A DNA stretch of 64,000 nucleotides from Dyadobacter sp. 3J3 (GTDB lineage Bacteria; Bacteroidota; Bacteroidia; Cytophagales; Spirosomataceae). Positions within the stretch are counted from its first letter, which is position 1, and each line of letters opens with the position of its first letter. Of the stretch, positions 18,378-27,255 are shown piece by piece. The stretch covers positions 372,001 to 436,000 of the forward strand of contig NZ_VTOL01000003.1 of the NCBI RefSeq assembly GCF_009801115.1. The letters are read 5' to 3'. A model generated the notes under the pieces. It did not search any database. It was not told where the DNA came from and was given only the letters and a program-made list of their open reading frames with translations. A program made the position numbers and the translations under genes.

Positions 18378-21300
18378 TTAAAATCCAACTCTGATCCCCA
18401 CGGTTGTTGTTTTGGCAACCGGATAAACATAATGATCTATACCCTGCAAAATCGAATTGGAACTACCGTAAGAATTGATTTCAGGATCGTACCAGGAATA
18501 TTTGGTGATCGTAAAAAGATTCTGGGTACTTACATATATCTGGGCATGGGTCATCCATTTTATGTTCAGTTTGGACACCGGCACATTATAGCTCAGCTGG
18601 ATATTCTTAAATCTTAAAAACGATCCGTTTTCAACAAAACGATCAGAAACCTGTGGCTGGGAAGAGGTTTTTATAACCGGATATTTCGCATTGGTATTGG
18701 TAGGAGTCCAATGATTTTCAAAAACTTCCTTTGGCATATTCAAAGCTTGTCCGTAATCATTTGTCTGATTTACCGCACTCAGATTGAAAATATCATTTCC
18801 CTGACTGCCTTGAACAAAAATGGATAAATCGAAATTCTTGTAGCTCATATTAGAACTTAATCCATACGTAAATTTCGGATTTGGATTACCTATGATCTTT
18901 TTATCACCAGCGTCACGGACGCCATTGTTGTTAAAATCCTCATAAACAACCATTCCCTTTTCGTCATATCCTTTGGAAACGTAGCCATAAAAAGAACCAA
19001 GAGATTCTCCTTCACGCAGGATATTGATGTTATCATTGACAACAGAAATATTGATCGCGTCGCCCAGAATATCATTTCCGCCATAAAGTTTGACAACCTT
19101 ATTTTTGTTGAACGAAATATTACCTCCTAGATCCCATTTAAAATCTCCTTGTAAAACCTTCGCATTTGCAGAAAATTCGAAACCCTTGTTTTGAATTTTA
19201 CCAATATTCTGAATGGTATATCCGTAACCCAAAGATGAAGGTAACTGAACATTATTCAGCAGGTCGCTTGTATTTTTGATATAATAATCTGCTGTAAAAC
19301 TGAACCGGTTATTGAGAATACTGAAATCAATTCCTGCATCCGTTTGTTCCGTCGTTTCCCATTTCAGAGGACCAGCAAGCCTGTTTGTAGGTGAATAGGC
19401 AGTGGTTAACGCATCGCCAAAAACGACCTGACTAGAAGCAAGTTGATTAAGTGTCTGGTAAGGATTGATTGCCGTATTACCTGTCTTACCATAGCCAGCC
19501 CGTATTTTCAGATCAGATATAAAAGGAATTTTTTTAATAAAATCCTCCTCAGCAAGTCTCCATGCTAATGCGGCAGATGGAAAATAGCCCCATTTCTGGC
19601 CTTCGCTGTAACGGGAAGAGCCATCAGCCCGGAAGCTTATTGTGGCTAAAATCCTATTGTTAAATGTGTAATTTGCCCTAGCCAGATAAGACATCAAACT
19701 CCATTTGGCATAATTTGAAAACGGAATCCCTTGCGTTGCAGCTGCACCGATATCATAACTTTCCTGATTGTTGCTGATAAATCCGCTCCCGGAGGTATTT
19801 AATTGTGTGGTTGTATAATCCTGGTAAGTAAAACCTGCAACTGCCGAAATACTATGTTTGCCGAATTCTTTACGATAGCTTGCTGTATTTTCCGTCAAGA
19901 GACTGCTGACACGCGTTGTATTGATAAGCGCGCTACCCTTTGAATTCACAAACCTGTTAGTCGTATATCCATTTTCCCTGTCGTCAGTACTTTCGATACC
20001 ACCCATTGTTTTTAGTATTAATCCGGGAATCGGCTCAAAAGTCACGGCAGCATTTGCCAGTACTTTATTTGACTGGATATGATTTTTCTGCTCGTTTATG
20101 AAATTCAACGGGTTAATAATGGCGTTGGATCCCCAGGAATATGTCTCCCCTAAATTCGACAACGTCCCGTCGGTTTTATAGGGTTCTACCGTAGGATAGC
20201 CAGATAATATAGCAGAAAATAACGAACCTCCCCTGTTACCCTTTTCAGAATTTTTTCTATCCGTATCAATGCGACTTAATACTGAATTGACGTCAAGCTT
20301 AAACTTTTTACCAAGATCAGAATTGATATTAAACCGAAGCGAATTTCGCTTGTAATTACTTCCTGTGACAATGCCGTCCTGGTTGAAATTACTTCCCGAA
20401 ACCGAAAATCTCGTTTTTTCGCTACCTCCATTTACCGATATAGATTGATTTTGAATGGGTGCAGATTGAAATACAAGATCCTGCCAGTCCGTTCCCTTTC
20501 CAAAACCTGCTATCTGGTCCTGCGTAAAATGCGGAGCTAAACCGTCATTAGCTGCTTGTTCGTTATAAAACTGTGCGTATTGCGTGGCGTCCATTAAATC
20601 CAGTTTTTTTCTGATTTTCTGGACACCGTAATAGCCATCGTATTCAACATTGATACGGCCTGTTTTACCTCTCTTTGTAGTGATCAAAACAACACCATTT
20701 GCACCTCTTGAACCATAAATAGCAGTGGCGGAAGCATCTTTTAAAACTTCTATTGATTCAATATCAGCATTATTAAGCAAAGTCGGATTTCCGGAATATG
20801 GAAATCCATCGACCACGTAAAGCGGTTCATTACTTCCCTGAATAGAGTTAGTACCTCGTACACGTACACTGATTGCACTTCCGGGAGCACCGGTATTTTG
20901 AGAAACGTAAACACCAGCTGCCCTTCCCGCCAAAGATTGCACCATCGAAGTTGCCGGATAAGCATTTATTTCTCCCGACTTGATCGAAGCAACGGAACCT
21001 GTGAGATCACTTTTCTTTACCTGTCCGTATCCAATCACAACAATTTCCTGTAACGATTTATCTTCCAAAGCTAAGTTGATCGTCAAGGCAGACTGGCTGC
21101 CCAATACAATTTCCTGGGTTTTGAAACCTACAAAACTAAAAACCAGCACTGCCCTGGCGGCGATATCATCTCCAACTTCCAGTTTAAATCCTCCGTCAAT
21201 ATCGGTCGTAGTGCCGGTCTGCGTGCCTTTTAAAACGACACTCACGCCCGGTAAACCTAAACCTGCCTCATCCAAAACTTTTCCGGAAATATTCTTTTTT

Positions 21301-21704
21301 GGCGCATTACTTTTTACTGGTGGCTGTGTTTCAGGTAAATTATCCATTCTTTTCAAAATGATGATTTTTCCTGATAATTCGTATTGTAAACCTAGCGGAG
21401 TCAATATGTCGTCAAGCACTTCATACAAAGGTTTATTCTGTGCTGTGACATTTACTTTCCTACCCGATTGGATCAGCTTTGAGCTAAATACAAACCGGAC
21501 GTCTACTTGCTTTTCGACTTGATGCAGAACTTTTTTAATTTCATTCCCATTTGCACTAATAGAAATTTTCTGGCTCAGCAGCGTTTGGCCATAGCTTTCA
21601 TGTGCATAGCCCGAGCTGATAAATAGAAACGCCAGGATAAATTGTGTAGCTGTTAGTCGCATAATCCAAAGTAATACCTGATGGTATTGTACTGGTTTTT
21701 TCAT
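18378..21704 (-). CDS. SusC/RagA family TonB-linked outer membrane transporter with STN domain
   Basis: Outer membrane TonB-dependent importer of 1108 residues. It has a signal segment (about 15-40), an STN domain (about 48-115, QVDVRFVFSSKLI), a carboxypeptidase-regulatory-like domain (about 138-215), the TonB-box region LQEIVVIGYG, the plug (LYVVDGFPYSG, IEVLKDASATAIYGSRGANG) and a barrel ending VGIRVGF. The STN domain and neighbouring sigma and fecR genes indicate ligand-induced expression. Unlike the first locus, it is separated from fecR by 214 bp holding strong hairpins and a possible antisense transcript, which suggests added control of the susC leader. Confidence 0.95.
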   Translation of the reverse strand: MKKPVQYHQVLLWIMRLTATQFILAFLFISSGYAHESYGQTLLSQKISISANGNEIKKVLHQVEKQVDVRFVFSSKLIQSGRKVNVTAQNKPLYEVLDDILTPLGLQYELSGKIIILKRMDNLPETQPPVKSNAPKKNISGKVLDEAGLGLPGVSVVLKGTQTGTTTDIDGGFKLEVGDDIAARAVLVFSFVGFKTQEIVLGSQSALTINLALEDKSLQEIVVIGYGQVKKSDLTGSVASIKSGEINAYPATSMVQSLAGRAAGVYVSQNTGAPGSAISVRVRGTNSIQGSNEPLYVVDGFPYSGNPTLLNNADIESIEVLKDASATAIYGSRGANGVVLITTKRGKTGRINVEYDGYYGVQKIRKKLDLMDATQYAQFYNEQAANDGLAPHFTQDQIAGFGKGTDWQDLVFQSAPIQNQSISVNGGSEKTRFSVSGSNFNQDGIVTGSNYKRNSLRFNINSDLGKKFKLDVNSVLSRIDTDRKNSEKGNRGGSLFSAILSGYPTVEPYKTDGTLSNLGETYSWGSNAIINPLNFINEQKNHIQSNKVLANAAVTFEPIPGLILKTMGGIESTDDRENGYTTNRFVNSKGSALINTTRVSSLLTENTASYRKEFGKHSISAVAGFTYQDYTTTQLNTSGSGFISNNQESYDIGAAATQGIPFSNYAKWSLMSYLARANYTFNNRILATISFRADGSSRYSEGQKWGYFPSAALAWRLAEEDFIKKIPFISDLKIRAGYGKTGNTAINPYQTLNQLASSQVVFGDALTTAYSPTNRLAGPLKWETTEQTDAGIDFSILNNRFSFTADYYIKNTSDLLNNVQLPSSLGYGYTIQNIGKIQNKGFEFSANAKVLQGDFKWDLGGNISFNKNKVVKLYGGNDILGDAINISVVNDNINILREGESLGSFYGYVSKGYDEKGMVVYEDFNNNGVRDAGDKKIIGNPNPKFTYGLSSNMSYKNFDLSIFVQGSQGNDIFNLSAVNQTNDYGQALNMPKEVFENHWTPTNTNAKYPVIKTSSQPQVSDRFVENGSFLRFKNIQLSYNVPVSKLNIKWMTHAQIYVSTQNLFTITKYSWYDPEINSYGSSNSILQGIDHYVYPVAKTTTVGIRVGF

Positions 21705-21711
21705 AGATTTG
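21704..21711 (+). promoter_or_regulatory. Candidate plus-strand promoter -7 element in the susC start region
   Basis: TAGATTTG matches the Bacteroidota -7 consensus TAnnTTTG. It overlaps the first base of the susC start codon on the opposite strand and would start transcription near 21717, running into the strong plus-strand terminator at 21798-21838. No convincing TTG -33 element is 19-21 bp upstream, so this is tentative. Confidence 0.35.
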
Positions 21712-21716
21712 ATTGT

Positions 21717-21838
21717 TTTGTTAAGCTTGAAAATTTGGCAAAATGATCCCCGCCTCCTTTTCGGAGGTCAACTGGTGCTAACCTGGGGATTGATCCGGAG
21801 TCGGTAATGCGGGAACATTACCGGCTCTTTTTGTTTTT
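21717..21838 (+). ncRNA. Candidate antisense small RNA against the susC leader
   Basis: A stretch of about 120 nt on the plus strand is framed by a TAnnTTTG element (21704-21711) and a perfect rho-independent terminator. Inside it can fold: 21746-21751 pairs with 21785-21790 (ATCCCC/GGGGAT), enclosing a 5-bp hairpin (CCTCC 21753-21757 with GGAGG 21763-21767). No plus-strand gene is nearby, so the terminator has no other obvious client. Cis-antisense RNAs opposite susC leaders are known from Bacteroides. The transcript itself is inferred; alternatively these hairpins act in the susC leader RNA on the minus strand. Confidence 0.4.
21798..21838 (+). terminator. Rho-independent terminator on the strand opposite susC
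   Basis: A 12-bp stem (21798-21809 with 21816-21827, one G-U pair) is followed on the plus strand by TTTTTGTTTTT. Read on the minus strand it has an A-run before it and no T-run after it, so it is oriented for plus-strand transcription although all genes here are on the minus strand. Confidence 0.8.
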
Positions 21839-21918
21839 AAATTATGATGTTATAATCTCAAATAAAATAAAGTTAAATGTTCGTAAAATATTAATTATCA
21901 ACTCATTATCATTAAAAA

Positions 21919-23043
21919 TCAATTCTTGCATCCTCCACCATGAATTACGATCTGCCCATCCAGAATTTCATAGTTTGCTTCAATAGCTTTGCATATAATG
22001 GTTAGCTTTTCGTGTAGTGTCTGATTATCAAGAATCGCCGTTAACGGACATCCTTTCAGTAATTCTTCGTCATAGAGAATATCAATTCCATACGTTTTGG
22101 CAATTGAATCAAAAACATCTGTAACAGGCGCATCTTCAAAAATAAACTGTGGAATTTTAGCTTTGGCGATAATGATTTCAGGTCGTTCAACCAATGTTTT
22201 TACCATGCGAATCTGATCACGGCTGTAAATGATCTTTTGATTTGGAGATAACACAATACCTTCCAACTCATGATTAGTGGTTTTCTCTTTGATATCAGGA
22301 TCCGACTTGGCAAAAACGGATACTCTTCCTGTTTTCACTTCAACCGTTATTTCCCTGGATGTCTTATAAGCTTTAATTCTAAAACTAGTACCCAAAACTT
22401 TCGTTACCAATTCATTGGCATATACAAAAAAAGGACGGCCAGGATCTTTTGAAATATCAAAAAAAGCTTCTCCGGTTAAAAAAACTTCCCTTTTATTGTT
22501 TTCAAAATTTTCAGGATAACGGATCGCGCTTGAAGGTGCCAGTGTAATTTTACTTCCGTCCTTTAACGCAACCAATATCGGCTCCGATGTTGTGTTAATT
22601 TTCTGCGCGAATCTGGTTTTCTCTTTAGTTATAATTTCTTTTTCAACAGTACTAAGCTGGTTATTAACATTTATCCGAGATTTTGCGAGCCAGCCAAACA
22701 GTATGATTAAGGTAAGTGAGGCAGCAATTTTGAACCAAACTTGTTGATAAAACGGAATAATTTTAAGATTGGTTTTGCGCGAATCGTCACTGATAACGGG
22801 TATCGTTCTGGCAATTGTTTCTTTTACAATTTCAGCAATTTCCTGATTTGAAATTTCCGGTTCTTTTACTTGCAGAGACAGAACAATTTGTCTGGCCTGA
22901 TTGATTTTTTCAGACATTTCAGGATTTTCAGACAACCATTCTTTCCATGTACTATCAGTTTCACGCGTAGGTAAAAGCACCCACTGGCGAAAGAATGTAT
23001 CCCAAACAAGATCTTCAATTCCGTAATTTTTATAATCATTCAT
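21919..23043 (-). CDS. FecR family anti-sigma factor
   Basis: Inner-membrane anti-sigma factor for the second SusC/D locus. A cytoplasmic N-terminal domain (about 1-100) is followed by one membrane helix near 105-122 (KIAASLTLIILFGWLA), a periplasmic FecR beta domain (LKDGSKITLAPSSAIRYPENF, then RPFFVYANELVTKVLGTSF) and a C-terminal DUF4974-type domain (FIFEDAPVTDVFDSIAKTYGIDI). I start at the ATG at 23043 (MNDYKNYG), five codons inside the longest frame at 23058, because this start resembles others of the family. It lies about 120 bp after the sigma gene. Confidence 0.9.
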   Translation of the reverse strand: MNDYKNYGIEDLVWDTFFRQWVLLPTRETDSTWKEWLSENPEMSEKINQARQIVLSLQVKEPEISNQEIAEIVKETIARTIPVISDDSRKTNLKIIPFYQQVWFKIAASLTLIILFGWLAKSRINVNNQLSTVEKEIITKEKTRFAQKINTTSEPILVALKDGSKITLAPSSAIRYPENFENNKREVFLTGEAFFDISKDPGRPFFVYANELVTKVLGTSFRIKAYKTSREITVEVKTGRVSVFAKSDPDIKEKTTNHELEGIVLSPNQKIIYSRDQIRMVKTLVERPEIIIAKAKIPQFIFEDAPVTDVFDSIAKTYGIDILYDEELLKGCPLTAILDNQTLHEKLTIICKAIEANYEILDGQIVIHGGGCKN

Positions 23044-23160
23044 ATCCTTCAATGTCATCTATCATACGATAGACAAAAACATATCAGGCATACCATTAAT
23101 TTTTAAAGTATTTCTAAAAAAATTGATAAAAATATTTTTAGAAAGTTTTATAATCTCAGT

Positions 23161-23793
23161 TTATATGAGAAAATGAATGAATGCCAATATCAAAATTCCT
23201 GATTTCCAGTGTTTTTTCAACTGTTTGATGGCGATTTGGAGAAGGTTGGAGACTGTTTGCGGAGAAATATTCATTACTTCGGAAATCTGGCTGCGGTCCA
23301 TTTCCTGAAAGTATTTAAGATATACTACTTCCTTTTGTCGCAAAGGAAGTTCGTCAAGCAGTTTTTTTAATTTTTGTGTAACAACAAGGCTGGATTCATT
23401 TTCAATATATTCTTCCTCCACCGAAAATTCAATATCAAAACTCCCGTTGATCTCTTCAATGGAATTATCAGATAATATGGGCTTGGACATAGCACTTCTA
23501 TGCATAAGTCTGCGTAAGGATGCCATCAGGTAAGGTTTTACTGCAATATCACTGCTGAGATTCTGCCTGCGCTCCCATAATACCAAAAAAAGATCCTGAA
23601 TGTTATCTTTTATAAATTCTTTGTCTTTTGAAAACTTGCTCCCATAATGAAATAAAGTACGAAAATGGAGTGTCATCAGGTGATCAAACGCTTCCACTTC
23701 TCCGGCTAGAAATCGCTGCCAGATGACTTTATCATCCGGAACTTCTTTCAAATGGGTAGTAGAATGCATAGGTTTTTTAGAATTATACTTCAA
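23161..23793 (-). CDS. ECF RNA polymerase sigma-70 factor
   Basis: Alternative sigma factor expected to activate the downstream fecR-susC-susD-flavoenzyme genes. Region 2 lies near residues 30-95 (FDHLMTLHFRTLFHYGSKF, DNIQDLFLVLWERR) and region 4 near 140-195 (LPLRQKEVVYLKYFQ, then MNISPQTVSNLLQIAIKQLKKHW as the helix-turn-helix). The ATG at 23769 (MHSTTHL) is an equally good start. The C-terminus is a hydrophobic tail (ILILAFIHFLI), as in many Bacteroidota sigma factors of this group. Confidence 0.92.
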   Translation of the reverse strand: MKYNSKKPMHSTTHLKEVPDDKVIWQRFLAGEVEAFDHLMTLHFRTLFHYGSKFSKDKEFIKDNIQDLFLVLWERRQNLSSDIAVKPYLMASLRRLMHRSAMSKPILSDNSIEEINGSFDIEFSVEEEYIENESSLVVTQKLKKLLDELPLRQKEVVYLKYFQEMDRSQISEVMNISPQTVSNLLQIAIKQLKKHWKSGILILAFIHFLI

Positions 23794-23848
23794 AATAACA
23801 TAAGTAGACTACAAATCGCAATAGATTTTATATAATTATTTCTAATCT

Positions 23849-24625
23849 TTATTTTTTATTATTCAAAAAAAGTATATTCGTAATATCCCGAATGCGCAAA
23901 TTTGTAAAACGGACCCGCCCTACACCGGTCCAAAAACGGATCTCAAAATTTGAAAGTTTGGTGGCTGTGTACGCAGATGCACCCGGAAAAGCACTAGCCT
24001 CATCGGCGATTAATTCATCATTCACCCATAAATCATATTTCCCGGGCATTACTTTAAAATCAGGATTAGCAGCAGTCTCAGGCTTTCGGTAAATCTGCCC
24101 ATCCGGGGAATTATTCAGGAGCCAGGTCACGGTTACAGGTGTTTTAAGTGGTAACGGACTACTTTTCCGATTTGTCTGAATATCATGCACAACAAATGAA
24201 GATGACAAAAAATCAATCGAAAAACGGCTAAACAAAGTACTGTTGGCAGGAAATGTACTATTGGTCGGTGAAAAATTTTCTCCCGAATAAAAATACAAAG
24301 CATTCACATCGGCAACACTGATTTCTTCCACACTAAAAGTAATCTGGATATATAATGTTTGTGGATTTGGTGAAAAAGAGTTTGCGCTTAATGCTCTTAA
24401 TAGGCCTCCATTGGTAGCTTGTAATCTGGTCATATCCATGTAGCCATCACCAAATTCAAATTTTGAAAGTACAGGATTTGTTGTAATCAAGTTACTGAAC
24501 TGGCTTGGACCCGAAAAATTTTCCTGTATATAATTAGTCTGGCCCCGACAATTACTTATTGTCCAAACGAGCAAGATCACAAAAAAGCAAGTGTGTGTAA
24601 AGTAATTATTAATCATAATCACCAA
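23849..24625 (-). CDS. Secreted protein of unknown function
   Basis: Exported protein of 258 residues. An N-terminal hydrophobic segment is followed by NCRGQTNYIQENF, so a signal peptide is cleaved about residue 29. The rest is rich in beta-strand-like segments and Asn/Ser/Phe, and its pattern (a F..GDGYMDMTR region, SRFSIDFLSSSFVVHDI, then KYDLWVNDEL and NFEIRFWTGVGRVRF) resembles a concanavalin/LamG-type beta-sandwich. I do not recognise a family. There is no T9SS tail. It is the last of four consecutive secreted-protein genes on this strand. Confidence 0.7.
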   Translation of the reverse strand: MVIMINNYFTHTCFFVILLVWTISNCRGQTNYIQENFSGPSQFSNLITTNPVLSKFEFGDGYMDMTRLQATNGGLLRALSANSFSPNPQTLYIQITFSVEEISVADVNALYFYSGENFSPTNSTFPANSTLFSRFSIDFLSSSFVVHDIQTNRKSSPLPLKTPVTVTWLLNNSPDGQIYRKPETAANPDFKVMPGKYDLWVNDELIADEASAFPGASAYTATKLSNFEIRFWTGVGRVRFTNLRIRDITNILFLNNKK

Positions 24626-24753
24626 GTTATAATTAAAGAAAATGCTGACAGTTAGACGCTAACATGGGTATCCGTCACTCGGTTTGCCTCAAAACAAAAA
24701 CTCCTTCTCTGAGACCAGCTCAAAAAAGGGGTTTCAAACCATTCCCAGCATTT

Positions 24754-25854
24754 TTAATTGAGATGAACAATTTTAAAAACACGGACTATGCCATCTTCCT
24801 GTTCCAGATGAATGAAGTAAGTTCCGGGAACATAGGACTTCATGTCCACTCTCATCGATGCGAAAGAAATCTGGGCATCAAACATTACCCTGCCGTAGGA
24901 ATCAATTAAGCGTATTTTCCGGACCCGCCTGTTACTGATTGCAATTTGCAGAACATCCGTTACAGGATTGGGATATAATTTTGCCCAGGAAAATTCAGGA
25001 AAATTGACTGATTGGATTCGACTATAAGCAAACGAACCATCCATATCAATCATCTTTAAGCGGTAATAATTTAATCCTGATTCGGGTATACTGTCGACAA
25101 AATTGTAATTACTTTTTGCATTGCTATTACCCATCGCCTGCTTAATTCCCAAATTCATCCAGCTCTTTGCATCTTTACTTCTTTCAATTTCAAAATAATC
25201 ACTGTTCAGTTCTGTTGAAGTGGCCCATGTAAGCAACGAAGTTAAACCTTCTTTTGCCGCGTCAAAGCTGATTAAAGTAACGGGTAAAGGAACCGTGGTA
25301 ATGTCAAGCGTTACAGTTGCTACATTAGTCGGCTGCCCACTTCGATCGCTAACGGTATAAGTAAACGTATCCAGCCCTTCATAGTCCTTATTTGCCAGGT
25401 ACAAAAATCTTCCCCCGCTTTTATAAACCTGCCCATGCCCTGGCAGTGTTTTTATTATCATGGTAGTAGTATCCAAAGCTGCGCAAAGTGACTGATCATT
25501 TTGCAGCACATCTAGATTAAGGATTTCATTATTTTTACCCGAAATTCTGTCATCCACCGCGGAAGGTACATTGTACGAAAGTATAATAGCAATTGAAATA
25601 CCAGAGCTGCAACCTTCAGTATTCAGGGCAAAAACAGTGTAACTTGCTTCATCTGAAACTACCAGTTCATTTTGCGTCTGGCCAGGTATAATTTCTCCGT
25701 TTTTATGCCATTCATAACTATTGGCATTGGATGATACTGCTTTTAACCTCAGCGTTGTACCCTTACAAATAGAAACCGGTTTTGCACCGCTCTGCGCAAA
25801 GGCAAGAGCGGGCAAAATCAGCAGAACCAGCGTAGCAAAGGTTACGAGTTTCAT
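24754..25854 (-). CDS. Secreted Ig-like protein with T9SS type A sorting domain
   Basis: Surface or secreted modular protein. The signal peptide ends in AFAQ (about residue 21). An Ig-like domain (about 25-95; CKGTTLRL, YEWHKNGEIIPGQT, SYTVFALNTEGC) is followed by a cadherin-like Ig domain (about 98-185; AVDDRISGKNNEILNLDVLQND, DTFTYTVSDRSG). Then comes the cargo module seen in the gene at 77-1120 (LPVTLISFDAAKEG, YYRLKMIDMDGSFAYSRIQS). The type A sorting domain from about residue 290 (KLYPNPVTDVLQI) ends the protein. Binding partner unknown; adhesion is a guess from domain type. Confidence 0.88.
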   Translation of the reverse strand: MKLVTFATLVLLILPALAFAQSGAKPVSICKGTTLRLKAVSSNANSYEWHKNGEIIPGQTQNELVVSDEASYTVFALNTEGCSSGISIAIILSYNVPSAVDDRISGKNNEILNLDVLQNDQSLCAALDTTTMIIKTLPGHGQVYKSGGRFLYLANKDYEGLDTFTYTVSDRSGQPTNVATVTLDITTVPLPVTLISFDAAKEGLTSLLTWATSTELNSDYFEIERSKDAKSWMNLGIKQAMGNSNAKSNYNFVDSIPESGLNYYRLKMIDMDGSFAYSRIQSVNFPEFSWAKLYPNPVTDVLQIAISNRRVRKIRLIDSYGRVMFDAQISFASMRVDMKSYVPGTYFIHLEQEDGIVRVFKIVHLN

Positions 25855-25917
25855 GAATTGTTTTGTGAAATGTCCTTTATGAAAATCAAATCATATCGGA
25901 ATAAATAATCCCTGGCC

Positions 25918-26610
25918 TTAGTTGAAAAGAAGATTAGTAACAACAGGAATTGCAAGGTCATTTTTAATCTCTTTGCTTATACCTGTGATTGCACCTTGTC
26001 CAATGATTTTTGTTGCAGTTGGAATTAAAGCACCAGAAATTACATCAGTACCTCCAAGAACCAGGTAATCACAAGCAACTGAATAATTACCAGCCTGGTT
26101 AATTGTCAAAATATTTCCGTTTGCCGTTCCCCCGCCAGTCCATGCAAATGGAGCAAGCGCTACATTATATTTGCTTTTTAACAAACCCAATGCTGTTGCG
26201 TCCAAACTTACATTCACAGTTAAATCCGCACTGAAGGCACCAACGCAAAAGTTATCTTTTGGAGTGGTAATAGACAATGTTAGTTTAGGAAGTACTACAA
26301 TCGTATGTTCAACAACGGTTGAAAGACAGCCTCCCAAACTAGCGATAACACCTAATGAAATTTTATGTTCTTCGGATACACCCGGAACTGCCAAATCGAA
26401 CTTCTTAGTCAGTTTACCAATTCCATCCGTAAGCGTAGTAAGAGCCTGCGTATCTACATACCACAGAATAGAAGAAAAAGCAGAAGCACCCTCAGGCGAT
26501 AACTCAAAATTTTGTCCATCCAAAACATAATAAGTATTCGCTTTTGATTCAGAGAAAACTGCAACAATGAACATAAAGCTCAGGCAAAGAGAAATAATGA
26601 TCTTTTTCAT
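25918..26610 (-). CDS. Secreted protein of unknown function (Ig/PKD-like)
   Basis: Exported 230-residue protein with a clear signal peptide (MKKIIISLCLSFMFIVAVF, cleaved near SKA). The pattern YYVLDGQNFELSPEGASAFSS, then ILWYVD and a later GGTANGNILTINQAGNYSVACDY, is that of Ig- or PKD-like beta-sandwiches used in gliding-bacteria surface proteins. No catalytic motif and no T9SS tail are present. It lies 63 bp upstream of the sorting-domain protein gene. Function unknown; a role in a surface assembly with its neighbours is inferred from clustering. Confidence 0.7.
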   Translation of the reverse strand: MKKIIISLCLSFMFIVAVFSESKANTYYVLDGQNFELSPEGASAFSSILWYVDTQALTTLTDGIGKLTKKFDLAVPGVSEEHKISLGVIASLGGCLSTVVEHTIVVLPKLTLSITTPKDNFCVGAFSADLTVNVSLDATALGLLKSKYNVALAPFAWTGGGTANGNILTINQAGNYSVACDYLVLGGTDVISGALIPTATKIIGQGAITGISKEIKNDLAIPVVTNLLFN

Positions 26611-27255
26611 AACATTGATTTAATTAAGGAAGATTTACGTATTAATTTTTCATTGATTTGGCGGACATGAATTTTATGAAACTATCCATTTCTGTTTTTC
26701 AATTGTACGAGCATCCTTTTTCTTGTTGAATAAAAAGGATTTGTCAAACCATTTCTTAAAAGTTTTGACATAGAGGAATCTGCGTTTTTTCAATAAAGAT
26801 TTCTTGATTTACGTGAGAAATATTACATGGTTAGTATATCAAATTCATTTCGATAGATAATATTTTGATAAAAAATGCCGGTTAAACTGTGTTATATAGG
26901 ATTTTAATTGTTTTTGCACAGAATTGAGTTCAACCATCAATATTTGAACTCAATTCTATATACGCATCTAAAATCAGGACATAGAAGATCCTTACATTTT
27001 TCGTTGTGTGAAAAATTTGAAATTTTATGTCAATCGAATATCGGACCGGACCAGACATAATCTGCCCCTTTATTGATTTGTTAAATCAATAGTTATCCAA
27101 TTTGATCAATGAAAATTGTGAGAATAGCTTTGCCCTGATAAAAAAACCAGCTTGTAGGCGGGAGCCTTGGCGTAGAAGAGTAATTCTTTTTTCATAACGT
27201 TGTATTAAAATTTAAGTGAGAAATATTTAGTATATTATTTTACAAAATATTCATT
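26611..27255. other. Long AT-rich intergenic region with two hairpins
   Basis: 645 bp without a convincing gene. It holds a 9-bp inverted repeat at 26713-26721/26732-26740 and a perfect 14-bp inverted repeat at 26920-26933/26944-26957, which could end transcription of the gene at 27256-28698. A 29-codon minus-strand frame (27106-27195) opening MKKELLFY has an upstream sequence like that of the neighbouring secreted-protein gene but stops early and shows no family. I read it as promoter and leader DNA of the next gene, possibly with a gene remnant. Confidence 0.5.
26920..26957. terminator. Perfect 14-bp hairpin, possible terminator
   Basis: Arms 26920-26933 and 26944-26957 are perfectly complementary around a 10-nt loop. 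On the minus strand it is followed by a short, interrupted T-run only, so terminator function for the gene ending at 27256 is possible but weakly supported. Confidence 0.45.

Noticed and set aside
20980-21522. Plus-strand open frame of 180 codons
   Set aside because: It lies wholly opposite the susC coding sequence, lacks a signal or family motif, and mirrors the conserved plug region; a shadow frame.
21798-21838. Hairpin considered as the terminator of the fecR gene
   Set aside because: fecR is on the minus strand and the T-run is on the plus strand; read from fecR the stem is followed by mixed sequence, not T.
27106-27195. 29-codon minus-strand frame as a small gene
   Set aside because: No family signal, no membrane or signal-peptide pattern and an early stop; kept only as a note on the gap.
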